A stretch of DNA of 6,415 nt from positions 1-6,415 of the forward strand of contig JAMCRM010000127.1 of the NCBI GenBank assembly GCA_023380575.1, read 5' to 3'. The notes under the pieces are model-generated. The model was given only the letters and a program-made list of their open reading frames with translations, did not search any database and had not been told where the DNA came from. Origin of the DNA: Acidobacteriota bacterium (lineage in GTDB: Bacteria > Acidobacteriota > Terriglobia > Bryobacterales > Bryobacteraceae). This document shows positions 1 to 6,342 of the stretch, in pieces. Numbering within the stretch: position 1 is the stretch's first letter; each line of letters begins with the position of its first letter. The position numbers were made by a program, and so were the translations under genes.

Positions 1-105
1 TTGAGTGACACGCTTGGCCAGAGGAAGATCTCCCCACAGCGTAAACCGCTCGAACCTCCCGCCGCAGAGCGCTTATTTTTGCAAGTCCCTCTTTAGCTCC
101 GCAGT

Positions 106-121
106 CCCCGCCATTGCGGGG
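106..121. other. Small perfect hairpin in the upstream non-coding region
   Basis: CCCCGC (106-111) and GCGGGG (116-121) form a perfect 6-bp GC-rich stem with a 4-base loop, CATT. No T-run follows on either strand, so it is not a standard intrinsic terminator. It lies about 125 bases upstream of the NHL-repeat start codon. It could belong to the 3' end of an upstream transcript or have no function. Confidence 0.25.
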
Positions 122-179
122 CATCCGCAGCCGGATTGATACAGTGAATTTCAGATTCAGGACACTGGCCATATAGGGT

Positions 180-208
180 TTGCACGCCCTAAACTCCGCT
201 GATATGCT
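180..208 (+). promoter_or_regulatory. Possible sigma70-like extended -10 promoter for the NHL-repeat gene
   Basis: A TATGCT hexamer at 203-208 is preceded by TGA (200-202), which fits an extended -10 element, and lies 17 bases after TTGCAC at 180-185. The -35 matches the consensus at only three positions and the -10 at four. Transcription would begin near 215 and leave a leader of about 30 bases. A second, weaker candidate is TATAGG at 172-177. No clear Shine-Dalgarno sequence precedes the ATG at 248. The rest of 1-247 contains no convincing gene. Confidence 0.3.
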
Positions 209-247
209 CAGTTAGAGCGCTGTCCGCGTGCGCCTTCCTGAAAAACC

Positions 248-313
248 ATGCGATACCGGTCTATTTATACCCTGGCCTGTGCGGCGATGCTGACCGCCGT
301 GCCGGCTTCGTCC
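248..313 (+). other. Signal peptide coding region of the NHL-repeat protein
   Basis: Residues 1-22 show a short basic start (Arg2, Arg4), a hydrophobic core of roughly residues 6-18 and a small-residue cleavage region, A20-S21-S22 before Q23. Cys11 sits in the middle of the core and lacks the leucine expected three residues before a lipobox cysteine, so a lipoprotein is unlikely. The next in-frame methionine, residue 14, would destroy the signal. Confidence 0.8.
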
Positions 314-3300
314 CAGATCACTTTGAACCCGAATCCTTCGCGCGTCCTGGGGCACCCGCAACTGGCGGTGGCCACCGCCAGTCCGAACCTGGTGGAAGGG
401 CGCGAACTGTACACGCCGCAGGGGGTGGCTGTAGATAGCTCGGCCAATCCGCCCATTCTTTATGTCAGCGATACGGGAAACAATCGAGTGCTGGTATGGA
501 AGAACGCGGCCGGGTTCGCGAACGGCGCGCCCGCGGACCTGATTATCGGCCAGAAGGACCGCTATTCCACCTTTGCGCAAGGCCCCGGCGCCACCTTTAA
601 CGTGGGGCTGAGCAGCCCCACGGGCCTGGCGGTAAAAGACGGCGACCTCTACGTGGCGGACACGGGAAACAACCGCATTCTGCGTTTTCCCAAACCGGCG
701 GCCCAGACCGATCAGTTCCCGGACCTGGTGATCGGTCAGCCAAATTTCACCTCGCGCCAGCCCAACCAGGGCGGCACCCTCAACGAGAAGACGCTCTACC
801 TGGCATCCTCCAGTTCGGTTTTCCGTGCTTCCCTGGCCTTCGATGCTTCGGGCAACCTTTATGTAACCGATCCCGGCAACAGTCGCGTTCTGAGCTACCC
901 GGCTTCCGCCCTCACTACCGGCAACAACGGACCCGCCGCCACCCTGGTTCTCGGGCAGGTGGATTTCGTTTCCGTAGCCACGCCCGGCCTCCCCGCTTCA
1001 CTCGCCGGGCAGCAGTCCAAGGGCCGGTTGCAGGTTCCCGCCGGTCTCGCCCTGGATGCAGCCGGACGTTTGTACGTCTCCGACGCGCTGTCCCGTGTGC
1101 TGGTATTCCTGCCGCCTTTCCACAGCGGCATGTTGGCCGCGCGTGTGATGGGAGCGGTGGTGCTCAAACCCGGGCAGACGATCACGGTCAACGATCCCCT
1201 CTATACGCGCACGTCGTTCGCCGATCCGGAGTCCATTTTCATGGTGCCGGGCAGCGGTCCCGGGGTGGTGGACACCGCCTGGAGCCGCATTCTCTTGTTT
1301 GATCCTTTCGAATCCTGGCCCGACGAAAGCGTGGCCTATTCCCCGCAAGCCCGCGCCGTGGTGGGGCAGAACAATGACTTCACGGCGCGCACTTCCAACA
1401 ACGGCCAACCGGAACCCTCCGAAGCCACCTTCTCCTCGCCGGTCGGCGCGGCAATGGGCAATAACGAACTGTACGTGGCGGATTCCAGCAATAACCGGGT
1501 GCTGGTCATGCCCGCTCTCGGCGCCGGGTTCGCCCCCGCCGCGCGCGTGGCAGGCCAGGGTTGCCGGCCGGACGACGCGCAGTGCCCCGCGGGTGTTTCG
1601 CCTTTTACTTTCCGCAGCGCGAACCTGATCGAGGGGCGGGAGTTCGCTTTCGCCGCCCAAACCTCATCCGGGTTTCTGGCCGAAGCGGCTGTGGCCGTGG
1701 ACTACAGTTCCGATGTCCCTCATCTCTATGTGGCCGACCCTTTCAATAACCGCGTGCTCGGCTTCCTGGATGCCCGCAAGGTAAGGCCGGGCGACCGGGC
1801 CGATCTCGTCATCGGCCAGCCCGACATGTTCCGGTCTGTCTGCAACTACCCCACCGGCGACGTGAGTAAGCCCAACTCCTCCGGCCTGTGCTTCTCGCGC
1901 GTGCAGCCTAACAACAGCATTGTCGCCGGCGCCGCCCTGGCCCTCGATCCGCAAGGCAACCTGTACGTGGCCGATACGGGGAACGGGAGGGTGCTGCGTT
2001 TCCCGCAGCCTTTCGCGCACCCCGGTCTCCTGCCGCAAGCCGACCTGGTTCTGGGGCAGACCAGTTTCTACTCCAACATCTTCGACCCTTCCTCCCGTAC
2101 CATGTCGGCGCCGTCCGGGGTGGCCTACTCTGCCGATAACGGGCTGCTGGTTTCCGACCAGGTGCACAACCGCGTGCTGTTCTTCTCCAATGCCGGCGGC
2201 GGGTTCAGCAGCGGGATGGCCGCCTTCAAGGTGCTGGGCCAGCCTAATTTCACTTCCGTGGGCCGCTCCACATCGGGAAGCGCCGAAGACAACCGCATGT
2301 TCGCGCCTCACCACGTGGCCTTCGATAGCAGCGGGTTGCCTTATGTCGCCGATACCGGAAACAACCGTGTGCTGATTTTCGACTGGATCGGCAACCTGCC
2401 CGTTGCGGACGCCCGCGCCGTGGTGACTCTCTCCGGCGTTTCAAGCCCGCACGGCATTTATGTAAGCCCGCAGACGGGCGAGATCTGGGTTACCGATACG
2501 GGCAACAGCCGCAGCGCGCGCTACCCGCGCTTCGACCAGCTCGCCCTGAACAGTTACCAGGCCAACGCCACCATACCGGGGGCGTATTCGACGTTGGCCG
2601 TCGCCCAGGATCAATACGGGAATCTGTACGTGGCCGACGCCACCAACCGTGTTGCCATCCACTATTCCGGCCTGGCCAGCACCAATGGAGCGCACTTCCT
2701 GGTGCGGCCGCTGGCGCCCGGCGTGATTGCCTCGCTGTGGCCTCTGGGAGCGCCATTCGGGACCGAGACCAAAACATTCAGCGATCTGCCCAACCCGCTT
2801 CCCATGCCCACGGAACTGGCCGACATACAAGTGCTCGTCAACGAAGTGGCGGCCCCGCTCTATTTTGTCTCGCCCGGGCAAATCAACCTGATGGTGCCTA
2901 CCGGCGCCCCCACCACCGGCACCGCGGAGTTCCAGGTGATCCGTAAATCGACGGGGGAGATCCTGGCCAGCTCCACACTGCCCATGAACGTAGCGGCGCC
3001 CGGCCTGTTCACGGCCAATAACAACGGTACGGGACAGGTAATGGCCCTGAACGAGGACAATACGGTCAATTCGGCGGTCAACCGGGCTGCCCGCGGCAGC
3101 ATTATTCAACTGTTCGGGACCGGCCAGGGAGCCGTGACGGGCGGGCCGGCGGACGGCGAAGCGGCCGAGGGCCTGATTCTTACGCCGGAAAGCCCGCGTG
3201 TGATCGTCGGCACCTGCTATGTGGATGACGAAGCCTGCACCGGGGAAGCCGGACCGCACGTCTCCTATTCCGGACTGGCGCCCGGGCTGGTGGGAGTCTG

Positions 3301-3433
3301 GCAGATCAATGTGAAGATCCCCATGTCCACCGCGCCCGACAACAGCGTAGTAGTGGTGGTGGTGTACAAGGGAATTCCCAGCAACGGCAACGACCCGCAG
3401 CACGTGCGCACCACGATCGCGGTCAAGCAATAG
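248..3433 (+). CDS. Secreted NHL-repeat (double beta-propeller) protein with Solibacter-type C-terminal domain
   Basis: This 1061-residue protein is probably exported and acts outside the cytoplasm; its ligand or substrate is unknown. Residues 1-22 look like a Sec signal peptide (Arg2 and Arg4, hydrophobic 6-18, probable cleavage after A20-S21-S22). Twelve NHL-like blade motifs of the form Y-V-x-D-x-x-N-x-R-V-L start near residues 72, 135, 205, 276, 340, 409, 494, 573, 634, 699, 747 and 794; those at 276, 340, 747 and 794 are degenerate. Many blades are joined by a linker carrying [IVL]-x-G-Q. Two headers, NLVEGREL at 47-54 and NLIEGREF at 459-466, split the blades six and six, suggesting two tandem six-bladed propellers. 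Residues about 822-1061 match the TIGR03437-type Solibacter domain, with PLYFVSPGQIN (870-880) and GLAPGLVGVWQINVKIP (1009-1025). The six cysteines of the mature protein form three close pairs. The ATG at 248 follows an in-frame TGA at 239-241, which fixes the start. No anchor or catalytic motif is visible. Fold and export are well supported; function is not. Confidence 0.93.
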   Translation: MRYRSIYTLACAAMLTAVPASSQITLNPNPSRVLGHPQLAVATASPNLVEGRELYTPQGVAVDSSANPPILYVSDTGNNRVLVWKNAAGFANGAPADLIIGQKDRYSTFAQGPGATFNVGLSSPTGLAVKDGDLYVADTGNNRILRFPKPAAQTDQFPDLVIGQPNFTSRQPNQGGTLNEKTLYLASSSSVFRASLAFDASGNLYVTDPGNSRVLSYPASALTTGNNGPAATLVLGQVDFVSVATPGLPASLAGQQSKGRLQVPAGLALDAAGRLYVSDALSRVLVFLPPFHSGMLAARVMGAVVLKPGQTITVNDPLYTRTSFADPESIFMVPGSGPGVVDTAWSRILLFDPFESWPDESVAYSPQARAVVGQNNDFTARTSNNGQPEPSEATFSSPVGAAMGNNELYVADSSNNRVLVMPALGAGFAPAARVAGQGCRPDDAQCPAGVSPFTFRSANLIEGREFAFAAQTSSGFLAEAAVAVDYSSDVPHLYVADPFNNRVLGFLDARKVRPGDRADLVIGQPDMFRSVCNYPTGDVSKPNSSGLCFSRVQPNNSIVAGAALALDPQGNLYVADTGNGRVLRFPQPFAHPGLLPQADLVLGQTSFYSNIFDPSSRTMSAPSGVAYSADNGLLVSDQVHNRVLFFSNAGGGFSSGMAAFKVLGQPNFTSVGRSTSGSAEDNRMFAPHHVAFDSSGLPYVADTGNNRVLIFDWIGNLPVADARAVVTLSGVSSPHGIYVSPQTGEIWVTDTGNSRSARYPRFDQLALNSYQANATIPGAYSTLAVAQDQYGNLYVADATNRVAIHYSGLASTNGAHFLVRPLAPGVIASLWPLGAPFGTETKTFSDLPNPLPMPTELADIQVLVNEVAAPLYFVSPGQINLMVPTGAPTTGTAEFQVIRKSTGEILASSTLPMNVAAPGLFTANNNGTGQVMALNEDNTVNSAVNRAARGSIIQLFGTGQGAVTGGPADGEAAEGLILTPESPRVIVGTCYVDDEACTGEAGPHVSYSGLAPGLVGVWQINVKIPMSTAPDNSVVVVVVYKGIPSNGNDPQHVRTTIAVKQ

Positions 3434-3473
3434 AGGCCGCAAACTGGGCTACCGCCTCTTGCGCTTGGAGGCG
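3432..3473. terminator. Weak candidate bidirectional terminator at the convergent gene ends
   Basis: The two convergent genes leave only 15 bases between their stop codons. AGAGGC (3432-3437) can pair with GCCTCT (3454-3459) around a 16-base loop. Alternatively CGCCTC (3453-3458) can pair with GAGGCG (3468-3473) around a 9-base loop. The two hairpins share the middle arm and exclude each other. There is no long T-run on either strand, so termination here is a guess from position and pairing. Confidence 0.2.
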
Positions 3474-4600
3474 TACATATCGCGGTCGGCTTCGTCCAGC
3501 ACCTCGCGCAGGGGGCGGCCGGCCGATTCCGCGGTTCCCCAACTGAAGGAGATTGGCAGCATGCCGTGGCCGCGCACGCGGAAGGCGCGCAGGCGGGTGG
3601 CGATCTCCTGCATGCGGGTGCGCGCCACCTCGCGGTTCTGGTTGTGGAACAGGACCACGAACTCGTCGCCGCCCCAGCGGAACGCCTCGTCTTCGGGCCG
3701 GATGGAGGCGCGCAGCAGGTGCCCGATATTGCGCAGGATTTCGTCGCCGGCCAGATGGCCGTAGCGGTCGTTGATCTCCTTGAAGTCGTCCATGTCGCAG
3801 ACCACCGCCACACCCTGGAAGGAGCCGGCGTCCTCCATGCGTTTGGAGAGCGCGCTTTGATTGAGCAGACCGGTCAAGCGGTCCAGGTCGAGCCGCTGCG
3901 CGACTTCGCGCCGCAAACGGTCCAGTTCGGAGCCGATCTCGCGGATGCGGTCGTGTTGATTCTCGATCCACATGGCCAGCGCCGGGGAGGCAAACACGGT
4001 GTTTAGCGCGAAATCCAGGTACATGCTGTAGGGCAGGCTGCGAACCCATGGCGAGGGAATGCCGGGGCGGATGGAGTACACGAAAAGCCCGGCGCGCAGG
4101 AAGAATGCCACGGCCAGGCAAAGCAGCGAGAAGCGGAAGAGGCGCCCGCCCAGCCCGGCCCCGCGGATGCTGCTGTAGTTGTACACATACAGGCCGCCCA
4201 GGATGACGGCGTGCAAGGCGTGAAACGTCTCCGGCCGCCCGCGCGCGCCATACATGCACAGCACCGACAGGAACACCGGAAAGCACGACGCAATCATGAG
4301 AGAGACGCGCCAGTTGCGGATCACGCCGGAGAACCCGGCGCGCGCCGCGGCAACCAGCAGCACGGCAAACAGGAATTCGAGGAAGGCGTAGAAAACCAGC
4401 CAGACCGCGGCGCCCCGCGCCAGGAACTCCGAGCCCATCACGATGGCCACGGACTCCACGGCCCACGCAATACTCCACAGCCCGAAATAGACGATTCCGG
4501 ACTGCCTCCACAGAAACAGGAACACCAGGCAGAAAAGCAGCGATCCGGTGGACTGAATCCACACCGACAGCGTGCCGGTGTTCAGGTCTGCCAGGCTCAT
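3449..4600 (-). CDS. Membrane-bound GGDEF diguanylate cyclase
   Basis: This 383-residue inner-membrane protein probably condenses two GTP into cyclic di-GMP. Its N-terminal half has about seven hydrophobic segments (roughly 15-31, 36-55, 63-86, 98-117, 127-142, 154-176 and 194-212), followed by a charged, coiled-coil-like linker (213-240). The GGDEF domain begins with DRLTGLLN (240-247). Asp269 starts the first metal-binding stretch, D-M-D-D-F-K, followed by NDRYGH (277-282). The signature GGDEF is intact at 310-314. An RxxD inhibitory site, R301-P-E-D304, lies the expected five residues before it, so feedback inhibition by cyclic di-GMP is likely. No EAL or HD-GYP domain is present. The membrane part resembles a 7TM sensor in layout, but I cannot name its family or signal. 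It is the last gene of the minus-strand cluster, 39 bases after the YmdB-type gene, with only a weak GAG before its ATG. Catalytic assignment is strong; the signal is unknown. Confidence 0.95.
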   Translation of the reverse strand: MSLADLNTGTLSVWIQSTGSLLFCLVFLFLWRQSGIVYFGLWSIAWAVESVAIVMGSEFLARGAAVWLVFYAFLEFLFAVLLVAAARAGFSGVIRNWRVSLMIASCFPVFLSVLCMYGARGRPETFHALHAVILGGLYVYNYSSIRGAGLGGRLFRFSLLCLAVAFFLRAGLFVYSIRPGIPSPWVRSLPYSMYLDFALNTVFASPALAMWIENQHDRIREIGSELDRLRREVAQRLDLDRLTGLLNQSALSKRMEDAGSFQGVAVVCDMDDFKEINDRYGHLAGDEILRNIGHLLRASIRPEDEAFRWGGDEFVVLFHNQNREVARTRMQEIATRLRAFRVRGHGMLPISFSWGTAESAGRPLREVLDEADRDMYASKRKRR

Positions 4601-4608
4601 CTCACGCG

Positions 4609-4625
4609 GCGCACGGTTCGTGCGC
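4609..4625 (-). promoter_or_regulatory. Hairpin between the ymdB-like gene and the diguanylate cyclase gene
   Basis: GCGCAC and GTGCGC form a perfect 6-bp stem around a 5-base loop in the 39-base gap. In the transcript it ends 8 bases before the cyclase ATG at 4600, so it covers the place where a ribosome-binding site would normally lie. It could lower translation of the cyclase relative to upstream genes. It has no T-run and is not a terminator. The role is inferred from position only. Confidence 0.35.
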
Positions 4626-4639
4626 GGCTGGTTTCAGCT

Positions 4640-5425
4640 CTAATCCCCACATACCGTGTGCCGGCGGACCTCCGTGGCTTTGCCGGTACTCTCATCCACT
4701 GTCACGAGAACGGAGTGCATTTCGGGCTTTCCCCGCGCAGTCTCCATGCGCACGGGAAGCGATGTCAAGAAGCGTTCGAAGATGATCTCCTTGCGCACCC
4801 CGATGACGGAATCATACGGCCCCGTCATGCCCGCATCGGTCTGGTAAGCGGTGCCTCCGGGCAGGATGCGGGTGTCGGCCGTGGGCACGTGCGTATGGGT
4901 TCCCACGACGGCGGAAACCCGCCCGTCCAGATAGAATCCCAAGGCCATTTTCTCGCTGGTCAGTTCGGCGTGAAAATCGACGAAGCGGACTTTTACGGCC
5001 GGGTCGAGTGCGCCTATGATCCCGTCGGCCATGCGAAAGGGACACCGGGTTGCCGGCATATAGGTACGGCCCTGCAAGTTTATCACGGCGCAGGGGACGC
5101 CGTTAGCGGCCTCCACGGTGATCACCCCTTTCCCCGGGGTTTCATCGGGATAATTGGCGGGCCGCAGCAGCCGCGGCTGCCGCCTCAGGTAATCGTAGAC
5201 TTCCCGCTTATCCCAGACGTGGTTGCCGGTAGTGAGTACGTCCAGCCCCAGGGACAGCAGTTCCTCGGCGATAGACGGGGTAATGCCGAAGCCACCGGCG
5301 GCGTTCTCGGCGTTGGCAATGGCCAGGTCCACCCCCTGCGTCTCGCGAATATCGCGCAGGTGGTCCGCCAGAATGCGGCGGCCCGGCGAGGCATAAATAT
5401 CCCCCACAAATAAAAGTTTGGTCAC
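4640..5425 (-). CDS. ymdB: YmdB-type metallophosphoesterase (2',3'-cyclic nucleotide phosphodiesterase family)
   Basis: This is a 261-residue cytoplasmic enzyme, the usual length for the TIGR00282/YmdB family. Bacillus subtilis YmdB and Deinococcus DR1281 hydrolyse cyclic nucleotides, and YmdB affects biofilm and motility decisions. The dinuclear metal ligands of the family are all visible: D9 in VGDI, E40 and N41 in NAEN, N68 in GNH, H152 in DFHAE, and H177 and H179 in GTHTH. H69 is in the place of the catalytic histidine. No signal peptide or membrane segment is present. The start is GTG at 5425, 7 bases after the ferredoxin stop. It places the family N-terminus (T-K-L-L-F-V-G-D) correctly, whereas the upstream ATG at 5436-5438 is out of frame and soon meets a stop. 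No good Shine-Dalgarno is seen, so translational coupling is likely. Family assignment is strong; the substrate in this organism is unproven. Confidence 0.95.
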   Translation of the reverse strand: MTKLLFVGDIYASPGRRILADHLRDIRETQGVDLAIANAENAAGGFGITPSIAEELLSLGLDVLTTGNHVWDKREVYDYLRRQPRLLRPANYPDETPGKGVITVEAANGVPCAVINLQGRTYMPATRCPFRMADGIIGALDPAVKVRFVDFHAELTSEKMALGFYLDGRVSAVVGTHTHVPTADTRILPGGTAYQTDAGMTGPYDSVIGVRKEIIFERFLTSLPVRMETARGKPEMHSVLVTVDESTGKATEVRRHTVCGD

Positions 5426-5432
5426 TACTTTG

Positions 5433-5795
5433 TCATGGTAACAGCGGCTGGCGGAAAAACACGAACTCCTCCACCGGCCGGCCGCCGATCAGATGCTCCT
5501 GAATGATACGCTCCAGCACTTCCGGGGTCGCCGAGTGATACCAGGTCCCTTCGGGATAGACCACCGCGATGGGACCCTGTCGGCAGATGCGGAGACAGTT
5601 CGCCTTGGTGCGATACACGTCATCCAGCTTGAGTTCGGCCAGCCTCTTTTTGAGGTAGTTCCAGGAGGCCAGCCCCACCGCCCGCGCGGCGCACTTGGGT
5701 TCGGTCTGGTCGGCGCAGAGAAAGATGTGGCGGCGAAGCTCCCCGATATGCAGGCTTCGGGCGATGGAGACCAGTTGCTCGCGATCCTCCGGCAC
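5433..5795 (-). CDS. Thioredoxin-like [2Fe-2S] ferredoxin
   Basis: This 120-residue protein matches the thioredoxin-fold [2Fe-2S] ferredoxins (COG3411 type). The four expected cluster ligands are C27, C35, C67 and C71, in the pattern C-x7-C-x31-C-x3-C. Family-like stretches are HIFLCADQ (23-30), [13 protein letters not shown] (63-75) and VVYPEGTWY (78-86). The C-terminal half ends in a helix-forming [12 protein letters not shown] stretch. It probably carries electrons in the cytoplasm; the partner is unknown. GTG at 5795 is chosen as the start because it is one base after the adenylate kinase stop (TAA, 5797-5799). The frame stays open further upstream, but that part only overlaps adenylate kinase codons and is not ferredoxin-like. 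There is no clear Shine-Dalgarno, which suggests coupling to the upstream gene. Its first 26 codons recur in inverted orientation at 6338-6415. Confidence 0.9.
   Translation of the reverse strand: MPEDREQLVSIARSLHIGELRRHIFLCADQTEPKCAARAVGLASWNYLKKRLAELKLDDVYRTKANCLRICRQGPIAVVYPEGTWYHSATPEVLERIIQEHLIGGRPVEEFVFFRQPLLP
5718..5795 (-). repeat. Left arm of a 78-bp exact inverted repeat (start of the ferredoxin gene)
   Basis: These bases are the first 26 codons of the ferredoxin gene, from its GTG start to the codon just before Cys27. They are identical, as a reverse complement, to 6338-6415. This arm sits inside an intact gene with normal flanks and is therefore the original copy. The match stops sharply at 5795/6338: base 5796 is not complementary to base 6337. 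Confidence 0.97.
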
Positions 5796-5796
5796 G

Positions 5797-6342
5797 TTAC
5801 TGCGAATTACCGGCCGCGGAGCAGAGCGGCTGCAAAATGGTTTTGATCTCGCGCCAGATCTCTTCCGGAGCGCGATTGCCGTCCACGGTGTGGGCGCCCC
5901 GCCGCGCGTAGTAGTCCACCACCGGGCCGGTAGCCTTGGCATAGGCTTCCAGCCGCCTGGTGATCACCTCTTCGGTGTCATCGGCACGGCGGATGACGGG
6001 TGCGCCGTCGTGGTCGCAGATGCCCTCCCGGCGAGGGGGTTGCGAGACTACGTTGTAGATCCTGCCGCACTGCGGGCACTGCCGCCGCGAGGTGATACGG
6101 GCCAGGATGGCCGAGGCCGGCACATCGATATGGATAGCGATCAGGCGGTCCATGCCGCGCGCGGAGAGCAGCCCGGAGAGGTATTCGGCCTGGGGTAGCG
6201 TGCGCGGATAGCCGTCCAGCAGGAAACCGGAAGCGCAATCGGGCTGGGCCAGGCGGTTGGCCACCATGGGATTGATCAGGTCGTCCCCCACCAACTCGCC
6301 GGCCGCTATAATGGCGCTGGCAGCCTTCCCCAGCTCGGTGCC
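5797..6342 (-). CDS. adk: Adenylate kinase, 5' end missing (chimeric or rearranged)
   Basis: Adenylate kinase converts ATP and AMP to two ADP in the cytoplasm. The retained 181 residues begin at G-T-E-L-G-K, equivalent to about residue 42 of the Escherichia coli enzyme. They include GELVGDDLI, the AMP-site stretch [10 protein letters not shown] (residues 39-48 counting from 6342), and a LID with C89, C92, C109 and D112. That C-x2-C-x16-C-x2-D pattern is the structural zinc site known from Bacillus-type enzymes. RADDTEE and ITRRLEAY follow, as expected for the arginine-bearing C-terminal core. The first ~41 residues, with the P-loop and T-G-D-M-L-R-type motif, are absent. From 6338 onward the DNA is an inverted copy of the ferredoxin start. 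The frame stays open there and offers an ATG at 6408, but those 22 residues do not resemble adenylate kinase. The identity is secure; this 5' end should not be taken as the real one. Confidence 0.9.
   Translation of the reverse strand, partial: GTELGKAASAIIAAGELVGDDLINPMVANRLAQPDCASGFLLDGYPRTLPQAEYLSGLLSARGMDRLIAIHIDVPASAILARITSRRQCPQCGRIYNVVSQPPRREGICDHDGAPVIRRADDTEEVITRRLEAYAKATGPVVDYYARRGAHTVDGNRAPEEIWREIKTILQPLCSAAGNSQ

Noticed and set aside
1..124. Short edge frames: plus strand 1-96 (31 codons) and minus strand from an ATG at 124 off the left edge (41 codons)
   Set aside because: Neither has a ribosome site, recognisable motif or convincing composition; short open stretches like these are expected by chance.
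248..313. Lipoprotein signal at Cys11 of the NHL-repeat protein
   Set aside because: The residues before Cys11 (T-L-A) do not fit a lipobox and the hydrophobic core before it is too short; a normal signal peptidase I site at residues 20-22 fits better.
2441..3442. 333-codon minus-strand open frame antisense to the NHL-repeat gene (with similar ones at 998-1660 and 1664-2314)
   Set aside because: These are shadows of a strongly supported secreted protein; their composition is biased to Gly, His and Arg and no motif or ribosome site supports them.
3423..4562. 379-codon minus-strand frame overlapping the diguanylate cyclase
   Set aside because: It runs in a different frame over the same DNA and lacks the GGDEF signature and membrane segments found in the correct frame; it is Arg/Pro/Gly-rich noise.
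4211..5413. 400-codon open frame on the plus strand across the ymdB-like and diguanylate cyclase genes
   Set aside because: It is antisense to two well-supported enzymes and their gap, has no recognisable domain, and is rich in Gly, Arg, His and Gln as expected from the antisense of GC-rich codons.
5796..5942. Longer ferredoxin starting at the ATG at 5942 (169 residues)
   Set aside because: The extra 49 residues overlap adenylate kinase codons in another frame and are Arg/Pro-rich; the GTG at 5795 follows the adk stop directly and gives a normal family length.
5796..6337. Phase-variable invertible segment flanked by the inverted repeats
   Set aside because: Flipping the segment between identical arms recreates the same junction next to the adenylate kinase 5' end, so neither orientation restores a working gene. 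No recombinase gene is in the window.
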